From Centroberyx gerrardi (lineage: Eukaryota; Chordata; Actinopteri; Beryciformes; Berycidae): a stretch of DNA of 64,000 bases. The notes beneath the pieces were generated by a model. The model was given only the letters and a program-made list of their open reading frames with translations. It was not told the origin of the DNA and made no database searches. Positions 34,883 through 47,890 of this stretch are shown here, one piece after another. The stretch covers positions 13,784,854-13,848,853 of the forward strand of contig NC_136000.1 in NCBI RefSeq assembly GCF_048128805.1, written 5' to 3'. The stretch's first letter is position 1. The number at the start of each line of letters is the position of its first letter. The position numbers and the translations under genes were made by a program.

Positions 34883-36898
34883 TACACACTGGCAGAAAAA
34901 CACACTGGCTTTAAGAACTAAATCAGCTCCTGTATCACCCACTGGTAATTAATAATAATTGCTTTCTAATAAGGGCCATGCCATTAGCAAATTACCTCTC
35001 TACATAAATGCAACCGCAGCAAAACATGCTGTTATTGGAAATGGAATCTAATGGGATTCACTTGACCAAAATAAAAAAAAAACACACACACACTGAATTC
35101 ATTGAAAACAACTGATGACCACTCACTGCTAATGGTATTAGATGCATTATGCATTACGGCTGTCAAAATAATGTCATCACTTCCACAGACATTGAGTTGA
35201 TACTTAATCATTGTGCGAGGTGTGACAAGAGGCGGGGCAGCTGAGTGGGATTTCGCTGTTGACATTTTATCGAGGTGAGAGAAGTGAGAGATGTTTGGAT
35301 GTGTTAAGGAATAAAAAGCAAGGTGGGCTCTTTCCCATTGCTTGGACTCCGCCACACCAGCCTCTACACCCCTCCATGTTCTGGCCTTGTGATAAATGCT
35401 TCAAGCTGGTCTTAATCATGCGTGTGACAGAGGAGGAAATGGAGGCCAGTGCAGACAGACAGGATGAATGGAGCATTTACTATGGGTGGCTTCCATAAAA
35501 CAGCCCTCCATGCAATACTGCCCCCATACTGCTGACAATGTCTGGCTACTGACTGTGCAGCCCAGACACTCCCCAGAACCCTGAACAAATACACTCAGCA
35601 TGGCCTATTGGATTAAGTTAGGCTACACTTTATGCCAACAAAAGTCAGAGTATGGATTGCCCCCAAGACTATGACTATGTAACTCGAAGAATTCAAGACC
35701 ACAGCTTTCAGATTTCCATTGTTAAGCACAATTGTTCATAGTCAAAGGCTTCTTGTCATCTGGTGCTTTCATTTTTAAACCAGTGCTTACAAAAAGATCA
35801 GGCTTGTTGGTATTATGAAGCAATTGCATTTAGCTTTTAAGTGTATTTGGAACATGGCTTTTTTTTGTGTTTATTTCAGCTCCCTAGCCTTGAATTCTCA
35901 GTGCAGCCACTTCCTCCCTCCTCCTGGTGCCCAATCAATTAACACACGGGTAATACCAGGCCTATTAGAGGCAGCCAAAACCTTCCCAGCCCTGTCATCT
36001 GCTGTTGGAACAATTGCTTAATATAACGCCAGGCTCAAAGGAGCACTTACCGGGGCCCAATCTTCTGGAATCAATAACAACAGGCAGGCTATATTGTTTC
36101 AAACAAGGAAACAGCGGGGGATGAGAAAGAGAGGGAGAGAAAGAGAGAGAAGGGGTCAATACAAGTGCTTGGGTTTAAGAGACGCTGGCTCAGCCGTAAA
36201 AACATTGTGCCCTAAAGTGCTGCTGTTCCCTGACACGGATATAAGCACCACTTCCTGGGCCGAGGGGAGGGCAGAGGGTCTCGGTGCTGCTGAGGTTCGA
36301 GAAGGAACACAGCCGATCACCAGGCCGCTCCACGACTATGAGAAAGGCCATGAGGTTTAACCTCTTGACAGCAACACAACAGTTGAGGGCAGCAGCACAG
36401 GGGGAGAGGGTGTGTGAAGGTCTAGCCTTTGGCTCCAGCACAGCGGGATACCATTAGGGAGTGGTAGGAGCCGTGGCATTTAGGGTCAGGGAGAATTTCA
36501 TTTTCTTGATGATAATTCTCGAGGAGCTGTCCATCAAAGTTGATGAAAATTCTGATTCTATTGCAAGCAGCCGATTAGCAAGGCATTTGCCATCCATATA
36601 ATACAAATGTCAGGGTCTTGCTAGCATAACAATGACAGGGCAGAGCCGCCCAGCCGAGCTAATGGAGAACATTTTTCTGGTAAGTGAAGCTGTCGCCTCT
36701 CTGGGGCCTGTCAGTGTCAGAGCCGCATGGATCGCATCATTTCCTGTGCCAGCAGGGTGAGCTGGCTGGGGACACCACAAGGTATCGATCTGTCTGTAAT
36801 CACACAAGCAGTTTGAGCTTCAGAAAAACTTCATCCTGAAGTGCTTAGCTTTAAGGACAGCATCCAATTTCTTTGCACAGCGTTGGAGAGGACTGAGG

Positions 36899-36967
36899 GA
36901 AAGAGAGAGAGAGAGAGAGAGACAGAGAGAGACAGAGAGAGACAGAGAGAGACAGAGAGAGAGAGAC
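36899..36967. repeat. (GA)n with CAGAGAGAGA higher-order unit
   Basis: A GA array that resolves into four copies of a 10-bp GACAGAGAGA unit. Confidence 0.95.
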
Positions 36968-38183
36968 GGTGTCAGTGATCTTTACTACAGCCCTGAAACA
37001 GAAGAGCAGACAGATATCGACAGCGCCCTGTCTATCATCAGCCCTGGCAGCCCAGCACTGCCCCTCTATGACCCACTGGAAACACTTGTGTGGGATCCCA
37101 TCACCCCTGAATCCTTCAGCACGTGGCCCCATAGCACATTTTCTGCTACAACCAGTAATATTCAGGGGTTTGGTCCAGTCAGTTAAGTTTATGAATGGCA
37201 TCCGATGCCTGAGACTATTTTTCCTGCAGTTAGGCTGTAGTCTACACTACACAGCAGCATCAGAGAGGGTGAAACAAAAACCAACTGGGGAATGAGACGC
37301 AGCATTCTTCAAATTCTGGGTTCCTGTTTTTCAAAGGCAAGAGAGAATGCTTTCTGAGCGTGGACACAATATTACTTACATTTCTGTTAAAAAATGATCA
37401 GTCTAGCTGAATGTCTTGACAAACTGTATAAGACGGTGAATTTGTATAAACTGAAAAAAATAGTGTTGGGTGTTTGTGTTGATAGAAACTGACGGCGGAT
37501 GTCTATTTTGGCAACAGGAAGCATGGTTTCACCTTGCAATGAATGAGTGAATGATCACACCTGCATCTGAGGAGGAAGACACTGAACCTCAATGGAGAAA
37601 CAGGAGAGAGTGAGAGAGAGTGGGGGAGCAGGTGAAGAGGTGTGAACTATAGCTGCCTGCCTCCCCAGAGTGTGATTATTTCTGCCTCTCGTCTTACTTC
37701 TCTTTGATGTATTCACATGAAAATACCACCAGCTCAGACTCAGTATCTCCAAACTGAGTCAAACTAATTGTGAAATATTAGGGAATGTCTTGTTTTACAA
37801 CAGTAAAATGGTTTAACCAATAGGGTAAATGGCTATACCAACAATATACTGCCAATAAATTAAAATTATATTCATTATAAATATACAATATGAAATCTAG
37901 TCAAAGGGAAATTTTCACATTGCAATTTACACAAAATTAAGAAGAAGAGGATGTTCTGAATGTTTTAGAGAGTGAATAGCAAAAAATTACCAGTCCCATC
38001 ATATTGATTTCGCCATTAGCCTAAATCAAAATGATGTTTTATTAAATTGTGTTTATATGGCAACAGAAGAAAACAAAAGGAGCTTGTAAATCACTTTGTG
38101 AAGGAATATGCAAATGACTGTGAGAGAGTATTTGCTGTGCTGCCTCGGCATATTGGTGTAGAAGCAGATGTGCTGAGGGCCGT

Positions 38184-38184
<1 letters not shown>

Positions 38185-38217
<33 letters not shown>
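38185..38217. repeat. (CA)n microsatellite
   Basis: About 16 CA units. Confidence 0.95.
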
Positions 38218-38220
<3 letters not shown>

Positions 38221-39599
38221 GACAGATAGAGAGAGCTGTCTACTGCTGTATGGCTGCTATCAAACAGCACACCATGACTTCTCCCAGCTTAGAGCACACT
38301 ACCTGCATACGTCCCTCCAGTTGCCATGGTAATAGAGTCTGGCGTAAGAAGTGACGGGCCAACCACAGACATCAGAGCGGCTCTTAACCAGAGACATCAG
38401 ACGACTACTAGTGGAGGTGATTTATTAAGCCCATGTTCAAAGTCCGTCTGAACCGTAAAAAGCCTATAAGCATGCAATGGATCGAATACATTAAACTGGA
38501 TGAAAAAGCCCTCTCCCTCTTCATTGCAGTGTTCTTATTACATTCCACCATGCATGAAAGACTGAATAAAAGGACAAACAATAATCAACTGAATAAGAAA
38601 CTGGAGTGCCCTGAAAATCAAGCTCTCTATCTTATTTACAGCATATCGTGTTTATGCACAGAATATGCCATATGACATAATTTGCTTATAAATAATTGAC
38701 TTCTCCCATGTTAAGATCTCAGGAGACCCTTTCAGTTTATTCATGAACGGCCTTTGCAACATGCGCAGCAAATTAGCCTTTCAAAATTGTCTTGTCAGGA
38801 CTGCCACAAAGCAATACGTCGAGGCTCTTCTCCACGCCTGTCCCCCAGTAATAACCTTCAACTAACCTTTAAACCGCAGTGAATAATTTCAATCCCATTT
38901 TCATATCAATGGCTGAGTCAAGCCGGGCAATTATCTTTTATCCGTATACTTTGCTGTCAGTGGAGAGAATAATAAAGTTTTCCCTTGTGAGGAGATGGAG
39001 AAGGAAGAAAAGAGAGGGAGCCAAAAAGCGGAGCGAGATGCTGGAGATGCTATCTAAAGACATTAATGCAGCGATGAATTATTCAGTAATGACTACAAGA
39101 TCTGTCATAAAAAAAAAACCCTGCTAACATCTGCACTGTGTTCTGAGGGGGCTGAGCAGAGCAGGGCATTGACGCCAGAACGCCTCTGAAGATAAACATG
39201 ACAAATTGGCAGATCATCTGTTCAATTAGGACAGCAGAGCAGGTGTGCCGGTGAGGCGCCTGTGCCACAGGATGACACAGTTACCAGCCAAACCAGAGGC
39301 ATGATGGGAAATACCTTGTTTGTGTGACAGTGATTTAGAGCGATGCACCAGAAGGATACCCCAAGAAAAAAAATTGGATATTCCCCTTGGTACTCATTAA
39401 AATTCGACTGCAGACGGCACCCTGCCCCTCTCCCCCTCCGTTTCCTCACTTCATCCTTCTGCTTTTGGCTCCTCAACTGCCTGACTGGACCTTCCAGGAT
39501 CATTTCTTATTAATCCATAAAACATACTGCACTGGTGATTGGATTGAAGGAGCACTGGAGCAGCAAAACACGAGATATGGAAAAATATCACACATCTCG

Positions 39600-39765
39600 G
39601 CAAGCAAGCAGGCAGGGGGAGAGAGCGGAGTAGAGAGGAGAATAAGTGGTGAACAGGGAATGGGCTGTGTGTGTGAGAGATGGTGGTGGGGGGAGGAGAT
39701 TCATGGGGGCAAGGAGGGAGGGAGGTATAGAGAGAGCAGCAGAGAGGGAGGGAGGGGGGCGAGCA
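39600..39765. repeat. Purine/G-rich low-complexity tract
   Basis: AG-rich sequence with repeated GGGAGGGAGG runs (39712-39725 and 39745-39762). The G-run spacing is compatible with G-quadruplex formation on the plus strand. Confidence 0.6.
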
Positions 39766-40096
39766 AGAAACATGTTTTGAAATATTAATCCGTGGTTCTG
39801 GCCGTGGGCTGGTGCACAAAGATGAAAAAAGCAGGGGAACCTTTGAAGCGAGGGAATGTTCCCTGCATTCGTGAAGCAGGCAGTACAGACGGCCATGTTG
39901 GTAGAGAACAACTGGGGCAGGTGCAACGTGTTTCCCTCACATCTGAGAGCCCTTGTCTCCACTCTACCCCATACGGCTTATTGGTGCAGCGCGTATTTAG
40001 AGTGCTCCCTTTTCCCAGCCCTGACACAAATGAGATGAGTGTGGTACAGTCTCTTAATCCCCAGTGCCTTGTAAAGCCTTTGAAAGGAATACTTAC

Positions 40097-40162
40097 TGCG
40101 GCATAAACTATCGTTCACAGTCTTAAAGCACTGGCTCTCTGCACTGAGGGATAGACAACTTC
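40097..40162 (-). ncRNA. Candidate isolated spliced exon (possible lncRNA)
   Basis: Minus strand: GTGTGCAG | 66 nt | GTAAGTAT. Two of three frames are stopped. No partner exon is seen, and the call rests on splice-site quality alone. Confidence 0.2.
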
Positions 40163-42160
40163 CTGCACACAGCATCCAGTAGAGTTAGCATCAGCAGATT
40201 TAGCTGAAGAGGAAAAGTGTATAACAGGATATCACACGATCTTATTGAACCTTAATGACCTGCTGAAACCCTGCTGAGGGACTAATGGATTCAGCACTCT
40301 GTTGTGACTGCCTTGTGTGCCCGTTATAACCATGGCCCACTTACTCGCAGCTCTGTGTGGCTAAGCGGCTGGAGAAAACACAGCCAGCCACATCACCTCT
40401 CAGCCATCTCTCAGCGGTGTTACACATGATCTCACTACACGCACAACACCAACACTCCCTGGTCCCTACAACCAGCCTTACAAGAGCCACAACCACAATG
40501 CACATGAAACAGCATGAAGATGTCTGCAGTGGCAAAAAGTGAAGGCTCATTAAACATGAAAGAAAAACTCATTTAGGTGGATAACTTAATATGCAGTCCT
40601 CGAATTTACCACGGCAAACACATCCGCTATGAAGACAATACATTAAAACACTTTGAAAAATCACATTGGGAAAAGTCATCATCATTAAAGCATACTCAGG
40701 CTAAGTATCTTAGATGAATTATGCTCCCTGCATCAAAAGACAGCAGGAATAACATTGAGAGGGTGTCCTTTCTCTTCTATTCTCTGGCAGCACCCTGCTG
40801 GGAAACTTGAAATTACCCTCTGTCTGGCTATTCTCCACTAATAATAATGATAAAGTTTTTTCTCCCTAATTATGCAAAGAACTCTCAATTAGCATAACTC
40901 GTCCTCTGTGTCAGTACAAACAGTAGAACACCCCACGGGCCCATGATGGTTTCATTCTCAGCCTGTTGTTTTTTTCACGTCTTCCTCTTGTGAGTTAATG
41001 AAGATGTGTGTTAATAAAGATAACTGTGGTGGTACTGGTGTTGGTGCAGGTGGAGGGAGCGAGGAGGTAATGCTGTGTTTAGTATGCTGCCCTCTGCAGG
41101 CCCCCCAAAGGGTCTGCAGCGCTGTAAGAGCCAGGCCTGCAGCCTTCTGCCTCAATGGAGAGGCAGTGACACACTCCCTCTCACACAGCCTGCAGCGAAG
41201 ATTAAAGATGTATGTTTAGGGCAGATCAAATAGAATGCAGAACCCACAAGCCTACAGAGAAAACAACACATTAAAAATATTTTAAATAAAACCATACATA
41301 TGCTTGAGGCTTTGTCTGAGCCTGGAGTCGTGGAGGCTGATAACGTCCATCAAGCCCACTATCATCAAAAGAAGCAGACATCATGAAAACACAAGCTAGC
41401 GGTTGTGATTTGTGTGGTTTAAGGACAATGCTGTCCTGAGGGGAAACCATGAAAGAAGCTGTGAGCAAATGATGTCACATGGTTGGTATAGGATTCTCTT
41501 CATGTAAATGAGTGTATAATAAGAGTGGGTTGCCGCTAGGAGACGGCAATCGGTCCTTACAGGCACACAAGTGACTGCAGTGAAGCCTGAGACACACACT
41601 TGTCATACATTATAATGTACAACAGCAAAAAAAAAATGCACAGAACTGTGAGAGCAAAAGAACACATTAAAAGCCGAGGAACAAAGACGGGGAAGTGTGT
41701 GCTATGTACTACTGAGCGCTGATGAAAGTGCCTGTAAGTCCTTAAGGGTTCGGCAGTAAACACTACAAACAGACAATCCCCAGAGAGCCCCATCACCTCC
41801 CTCCTTCTCTTCCTCCTCCCTCTCTCTGAGGAAGTGCTGTTTGGAGACGAGAGGGAACACCATTAAGACCACACTGTGGGCGGAGGTACCGCGTTTTTGA
41901 AATCAAACCAGATGCCAGTAACTCCCCGTGGCTTGAATAGATCCACTGGTTCTGCTGACTACTGCTCTATCGAGTAACCTCAACATCCTATACTGTGGAA
42001 AAAGTCACAGCTGAAGGTGTGAAGTGGACACCCAGCTACCACATGACACGCTGATATCCAATCAGTGAACAACGTTTTGACACATCAGCAGCACTCCAGA
42101 GGGCCTGTGTCGACTCAAGTGTCCACATTCCTTCTCAGTGGGCCCTGAGCCCAGGCAGGA

Positions 42161-42177
42161 ACACACACACACTCACT

Positions 42178-42214
<37 letters not shown>

Positions 42215-42220
42215 GCACAC
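42161..42220. repeat. (CA)n microsatellite
   Basis: CA array with one CTCACTCTC interruption. Confidence 0.95.
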
Positions 42221-42455
42221 AGGCATGTACAGTGTGCAGGGTGGAGCACTGTTTCCTGTGAGAAGTGGAGATGAAAGGTCACATTATGGTGTCAGATTAG
42301 ACATGGCTTTGAGTCTGGCCCTCTCAGAGCTCCGTCAGACACATTAGAGGGACATGTTTTCCCATCGCCTCATTTGAGGTGCGCTTGTGAGTCTCATGAA
42401 ATCCTCTCCCCTCCTAACATCCCACTTCCATTGCCTCAGGCACTCACAGAGAAAG

Positions 42456-42496
42456 AGAAGTGAGAGTGAGAAAGAGAGAGAGAAAGAGAGAGTGTA

Positions 42497-42531
<35 letters not shown>

Positions 42532-42549
42532 CAGAGAGAGAGAGAGAGG
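42456..42549. repeat. Compound (GA)n/(GT)n microsatellite
   Basis: GA runs on both sides of a central TGTGTGTG run. Confidence 0.95.
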
Positions 42550-44559
42550 ATTTCACGAATGCCTTCATCATTTAAACGGCTGTGCTGTCGCTGGAGCGCA
42601 GCATGAATAATTCAGTGAGACTGCTCCTTCTTCAAACAGACAAATAGAACAGGATTACGCCTCCACAAAGCAAACGGTAAACACCACAATCAAAACAACA
42701 GAATTAATTAGGTAATTAGGGAGACAAAATAAATGTGAAATAATGATAAACTCTTCTGAGACCGCAGCTGCAACTCTGTTACAGTATGCAAATATGCAGA
42801 TTCAAGAGTTCAGAATACATTACTGGCTCAAAGGATTGTTTGGAATGAATGGCATTGGCATCCATTTTTAAAATGATGAGATTCAATATGTAATCCAGAT
42901 CTAAGCATGCTGCTGAGAAGGAACTTTAAAAGTGTATTTGCATGAGAGCCTTTCACAAATTCACATGACACCAGTCAATCAGTGGTGATGTATATTCTAA
43001 GCCGACATTGATTACCAGGAGATCATCAGCAGATCATTCTCTGTGAATGTGTAAATGGTTTACTTACGTTTGTATTGCTTAAAAACACTGGGAAAAATGG
43101 ACCCATATTTTGATTTACCATGGGATATGAAAATTGCAAAGATATTATAAAACTTGCCTGTCAAGAAGATATTTGTATATACACACAATTGACATACTGA
43201 AAAAAAAAAACCCAGATGGGGGTTTATATAATTGAAGAATGAACAGCAATCCAGCTCAAGGATTTGTAGTCCATTTGCAGTCTAGAGTTAAGAAGGCATT
43301 TATCTCCTTCTCATTCCAGCTGGAGTATTTCACTGCTCTATATCCGATTAAAAGTGTAAGCAAAGAGAATCCTCTTCATCTCTGAGAAATCCAGCCATGA
43401 AGAACAAGTGACAAAAGCATACGGAATACCAGCCCTACAGAGGATTTTGTTTGCCTCATGATCTGGAAAGGTCAGAGCTAAACCTTTTACTAGCAGCAAT
43501 TAATGTCTTCTACTCATGCTGCCAGAAGTACAGTGATCATCAGCCGACATCCTCAGCTTTCATCGCCTGACAGAGCCTGGCACAGGGCTTAGGTGAATAT
43601 GAACTATCCATTTCAAGCAATATTTAAATCACATTTCCAATTTGCAGCCCTTGAACAGCAGTTTAGAACGGGATGAGGAGGTTGAAGCGTAATGACAGCT
43701 TCTCTGGGGTTTATTGAAAGTGATGAATACTCAGAAGAGGGGATTGCTCAATGTGAATTCATGAATCTGAAAGAGATTATTTAAGCGGAGATCAATTTAA
43801 AAGTCCTACAGCTCAACATTGATGCAATGCTTCAAGGGCAAAAAAATACTGCGCGAGAACAAGTGAAAAAAGACATCCCTTCAACAGCCTGAAAAGCCCT
43901 TAGCCGCTGGAACAAATTAGCTCTCTAAATCTGATAATGCTTCCATCCAAACCAGTTTCATCAGCAATATCAGGGCAAGGGGACTCTACATGGCACACTA
44001 GAGTGGAGAGACATTGTGCAGATCCTGTGTAGCCTAATCCGCTGTATATGCAGCACCAGAATGATGGATAATCAAGGGGATGAAAAACAAGCCCTGATGT
44101 CCACCGAAACACCAGGGGTCACCAATACAAGGAACCACCAGTAGCAACAATGGCTCAGAGTGTGTGTGCAGATTTACAGCCAAACTGCCTCTAGACTGCT
44201 GGGACTTACTGTATTAGCCACCGCTGAATGAGAACCCCTGAAGACAGCATTAAAGACGCTACAAGACAGCCTGGAATACAGCGCCGCTATCAAAGAACCT
44301 CAGAAACAGATCCCCCATGTTGGAGGAAAGAGAAGAAAAACACATCACTAATAAATGAACATGAGATACAAAGAAAAGGAAAAACTGGGACAAAAAGAAT
44401 AAGGCGCGCATATTTGGTGCGAATCTGGGAGTCAAATGGAATAGCGAATGAGGCGCTGCTGCTGTCCTGCAGGGGCAGGGCGGCTGTTTTTCTACAGCAC
44501 ATCCACGTCTCTGCCAGCACTCATTTACTGATCTCATTAATATCCCTACTCTGAGGAGG

Positions 44560-44670
44560 AGAGAGACAGCAGCCGTGAAACAGCCTCCCCCATCCCCTCC
44601 TCCTCCTCCTCCTCCCTCCATCCTCCATGTGCCTGTTCCACTGGGTCCCCCTCCCTCTCCTCTCATCTCC
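44560..44670. repeat. Pyrimidine-rich CCT tract
   Basis: An imperfect (CCT)n/CTCC tract on the plus strand, purine-rich on the other. It borders the candidate conserved block at 44690-45020. Confidence 0.7.
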
Positions 44671-44689
44671 GCCTCTCTGTAGTTCAGTA

Positions 44690-45020
44690 ATTGGGCTCAG
44701 CTCATTGTTATTCAAAACCCTGTAGAACCAATTAGCCGCAGACCTCCTGACCCTGGGTTGCTATGTAATGGTGCAAGCTAAAGACTCTAAGTGAGGAAGC
44801 CGAGAGCAAAGGTTTGAAATTCCTTTAGTTCCTGATTAATAATCCTGTCAGGGCGATCAGAGACATTAAAGAGAGACTCTGGTTCGGCTCCTGCTTTTAT
44901 GGCTTCTCCCTCATTTCTGGGCTGTCCATTAAAGCTTAATGATGCCGGGGGTCGCTCTCTCTCCTCTGCCTTGTCAGATAAATGTACAGTTAACAGGATA
45001 ATGAGGAATCCTGATCCTCC
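44690..45020. promoter_or_regulatory. Candidate conserved non-coding block
   Basis: Repeat-free sequence with closely spaced CAATTAG, GATTAATAA, ATTAAAG and TTAATGA motifs plus a TTATTCAAAA stretch. It has no coding texture. The enhancer assignment is inference. Confidence 0.3.
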
Positions 45021-47844
45021 AGCAATCTGGGACAAAGCAGCCCTGTGACCCTGCTGGGGAGAAGGAGGGTAGCAGGGGAGGATGGACAGATAGCAGAGAG
45101 CAGGGGCAGGGTGGCGGGGATGGTGGGAGGAGATGTCCGGCTGCCCTGGAGGATAGGGATGAAAGAGAAGGGGTGGATAAAACCTGGGGTGGAAGGCAGA
45201 GATGAGAGGGATGCAGATAACACCTCATGCAACATTGATGAGGAGACCTTTGGTAAGGGAGGTGTAGTGGTAGAGGCTGCCTAGACAGCCTGGTACTACA
45301 AGTGATTTGTTTTGAAGGGATACAAGGGGTCCAGATGTAGCAGTGCAACATCAGACTGCCGCTGAGGAGAAGCCATACTAATTCCATCAGCTACCCAGGA
45401 AGATTGCTTGTGTACACCTGTTTATATAAACAGACGTATGAGCATATGTCGATAAATTGATTAATTATGCATAACAGATCAACATGTTACAGGCTGAGGC
45501 TGCATTTGAACACTGATGTACACTTGAACGGCTCTCCAAGGCATACACTGTTGGACTATCTTTCATGGTAAATCAGTTCAAAGAGAACACTACTCCTAAC
45601 TCAGGATGTATCTATTACAAGCTTTTCAGCTTTCTAGCTAGTTGTTAGTTTCAGTTTTATAGAGCATATAATTGTATCAAATGCTCATGAGGCATAAAAC
45701 CAAGATTTCAAAATCTGTCCATATAAGGCCTTTGACTTGTCTTGTTTGTGAATCATCTCTGTAGGCAGTTACAATTTTTGTACTAAGAGGGTTAGGAGAA
45801 GCTTAGCTCACACCGGTTTTCTGAAACCTGTTTGGAAAAGATGTAATGTTTGCATTCCTAGCACTGAAGTGCTTATTTGGTTCAGTCCTCCATGCTTGGC
45901 CTGGAGTTGTGGGAGGATTCACATGCTATGTTCTAAACACTGGCTGCTTCAAGCCCTCTGACACTGCTGCATAGCCTCCCAGTCTGCTATAAATCCTTTT
46001 ACAACAAACTCCATAAAGCTCTTTGGTGCCTAAATATTTATGGGTGCCTGAGTTTCCCTTGAGGGCTGTTTTCTGTCAAAGTACCAACAGCACTAAGTCA
46101 TGTGGAGCGACTCCAGACCTCTTATCTGGGAGTCAGGCTAAAGGGCCTGGTGGTCTGGCCATCTCCACCAGAAGAGGAACACACAGGGAGGAAGGGCCGC
46201 TAATGAGTGTTTCTCCCTCCATCATCTCTCCTCACTAGCCTCCTCTGTTAGTGGACTCAATTGACCCGACAAACAAACCCACCGCTGGGTGACCTCTGCT
46301 GACCAGACAGACAAACAAACAAAGTTTTCCATGTCAAAATTACCAAGCCCTCTCTGTCAGAAAACACAAGGCAGTCGATGTAGGACAAACACGCCGGAAA
46401 TATCAATTGACAGAAGACAACAAGGGACACGGCAGGCTATAACCTGACCTGGCTGCCACATGACTCATGGTCCAGGAGGTCAAATGCTGTTATCATAGCC
46501 CTTGCAGTACACACACTGAGTCAGTTAGTGCGCGGATATGACACAGTTGGAGAGACACTGAATAAATACAGGTGTGCTGAGGGTGAATCCCATAGGTTGA
46601 TGTCTGAGACATGTCATTTTGCCCATCGCAGTGGTGCCGTCAGCTGCTAAACAAGGTGGCTTCTTGAAACAAGTGTCTCTAAAAGCAGCAGCGGGCCTGA
46701 TGAGTCCTTGAGCTTCCTCCCAGTGCTGTGATTACTGACGTTTACCCTCTTTAATATGTGTAATTCCCATTTTCTCTGATTCATGAGTAAGAGCCCTCAG
46801 GGGGACCACACTCGGTGGCAGTCTGCCAAAACCCTCCTGTAGGAAAGGCTCTAAGTCACTTCTCCCTCTGCAGTTAGATAGAGCGTGACACTTACAGGTT
46901 GTCTGACTCTACTATTATTATAATTGCATCTTAGAGAACTGATGATAGCTTGATTATACAATGTATAATGTTATGAGCTTCACACACAGGTGTGTGACAC
47001 AATTTTGAGTTCATGATTGCACACGTATAGCTACACTGAAAATAGTAAGCTATGATGTTCCACAAACATTGGCTGATGCATTGCAAATTGCTGCTTATTG
47101 CAAGTCAGAGCCCATAATGATCACTGCTTAAGATAGTCCCCATAACTGACCATAGAGGGCATTAAGCCAAGACTTTTCATAATCCATTTTCCATTACAAT
47201 CATATAGTATTTTTGACACAACTCTACCTTTCCTTATGGATAGCTATAATCAGACCAGGTTGCCACATGAATTAAGCGTCATATGACAACGCTTCGGCTT
47301 AGGTGAAAAGATCTATGAGGAAAGACAAAAAGCCTGTTTTCAAAATTATACTTCTAGCCTGAGTGAAACAACTGACATCATATTCAGAGACTCGTCAATA
47401 TATTGGATTTCTCCCACTTCCTTGCTGGAGGTAATCTTCTCCAACGGCAGAATGGATGTGAGAGGTAGTGGTTCCGTTTAACATCTAGTTAACATATTCT
47501 TTTCATCTCTGGGTTACAGTGCGCTACAGGCCAAATACAGAAGGCACACTGTTGGAGAACAGCTACATGATGACAGACCCACCAAGAATGTTGCCCTTAC
47601 CGCCATATGTAATACAGCACCAGAGTTCCCTTATTAAGGAGTGAAATAATTTCCACCAAAGTGGTTGGTGGTGCTGACAGCTCAGATTAATGCTCTCTGT
47701 AAAACAGCCAGAATAACAACTGCTCCTGCACGCATCGTGAAAACCAGTACGTTTGGCTGAGGGAAGCCTGCCAGCTCTACAAATTCATGCATATTTGGGT
47801 CTGTGAACATCTGCCAGCGCAAATAATTTATGCTGTTCTTTCAG

Positions 47845-47890
47845 CTAAGGGGCAATGAATCCCCTCTGAAAAGTTGCTCCAACTTCTACG
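47845..47890 (+). ncRNA. Candidate isolated 46-nt spliced exon
   Basis: Plus strand: GCTGTTCTTTCAG | 46 nt | GTAAGCC. The acceptor has a good pyrimidine tract. One frame is open throughout (LRGNESPLKSCSNFY). It shares the strand with the candidate at 27856-27933 but nothing else links them. Confidence 0.25.

Noticed and set aside
36040..36066. Strong GTAAGT donor on the minus strand preceded by CCAG
   Set aside because: Would bound an exon of only 14 nt with no partner exons and no known coding frame to test it against.
39387..39962. Overlapping long frames on both strands (133, 122 and 124 residues)
   Set aside because: Produced by a purine-rich low-complexity tract that lacks stops on both strands.
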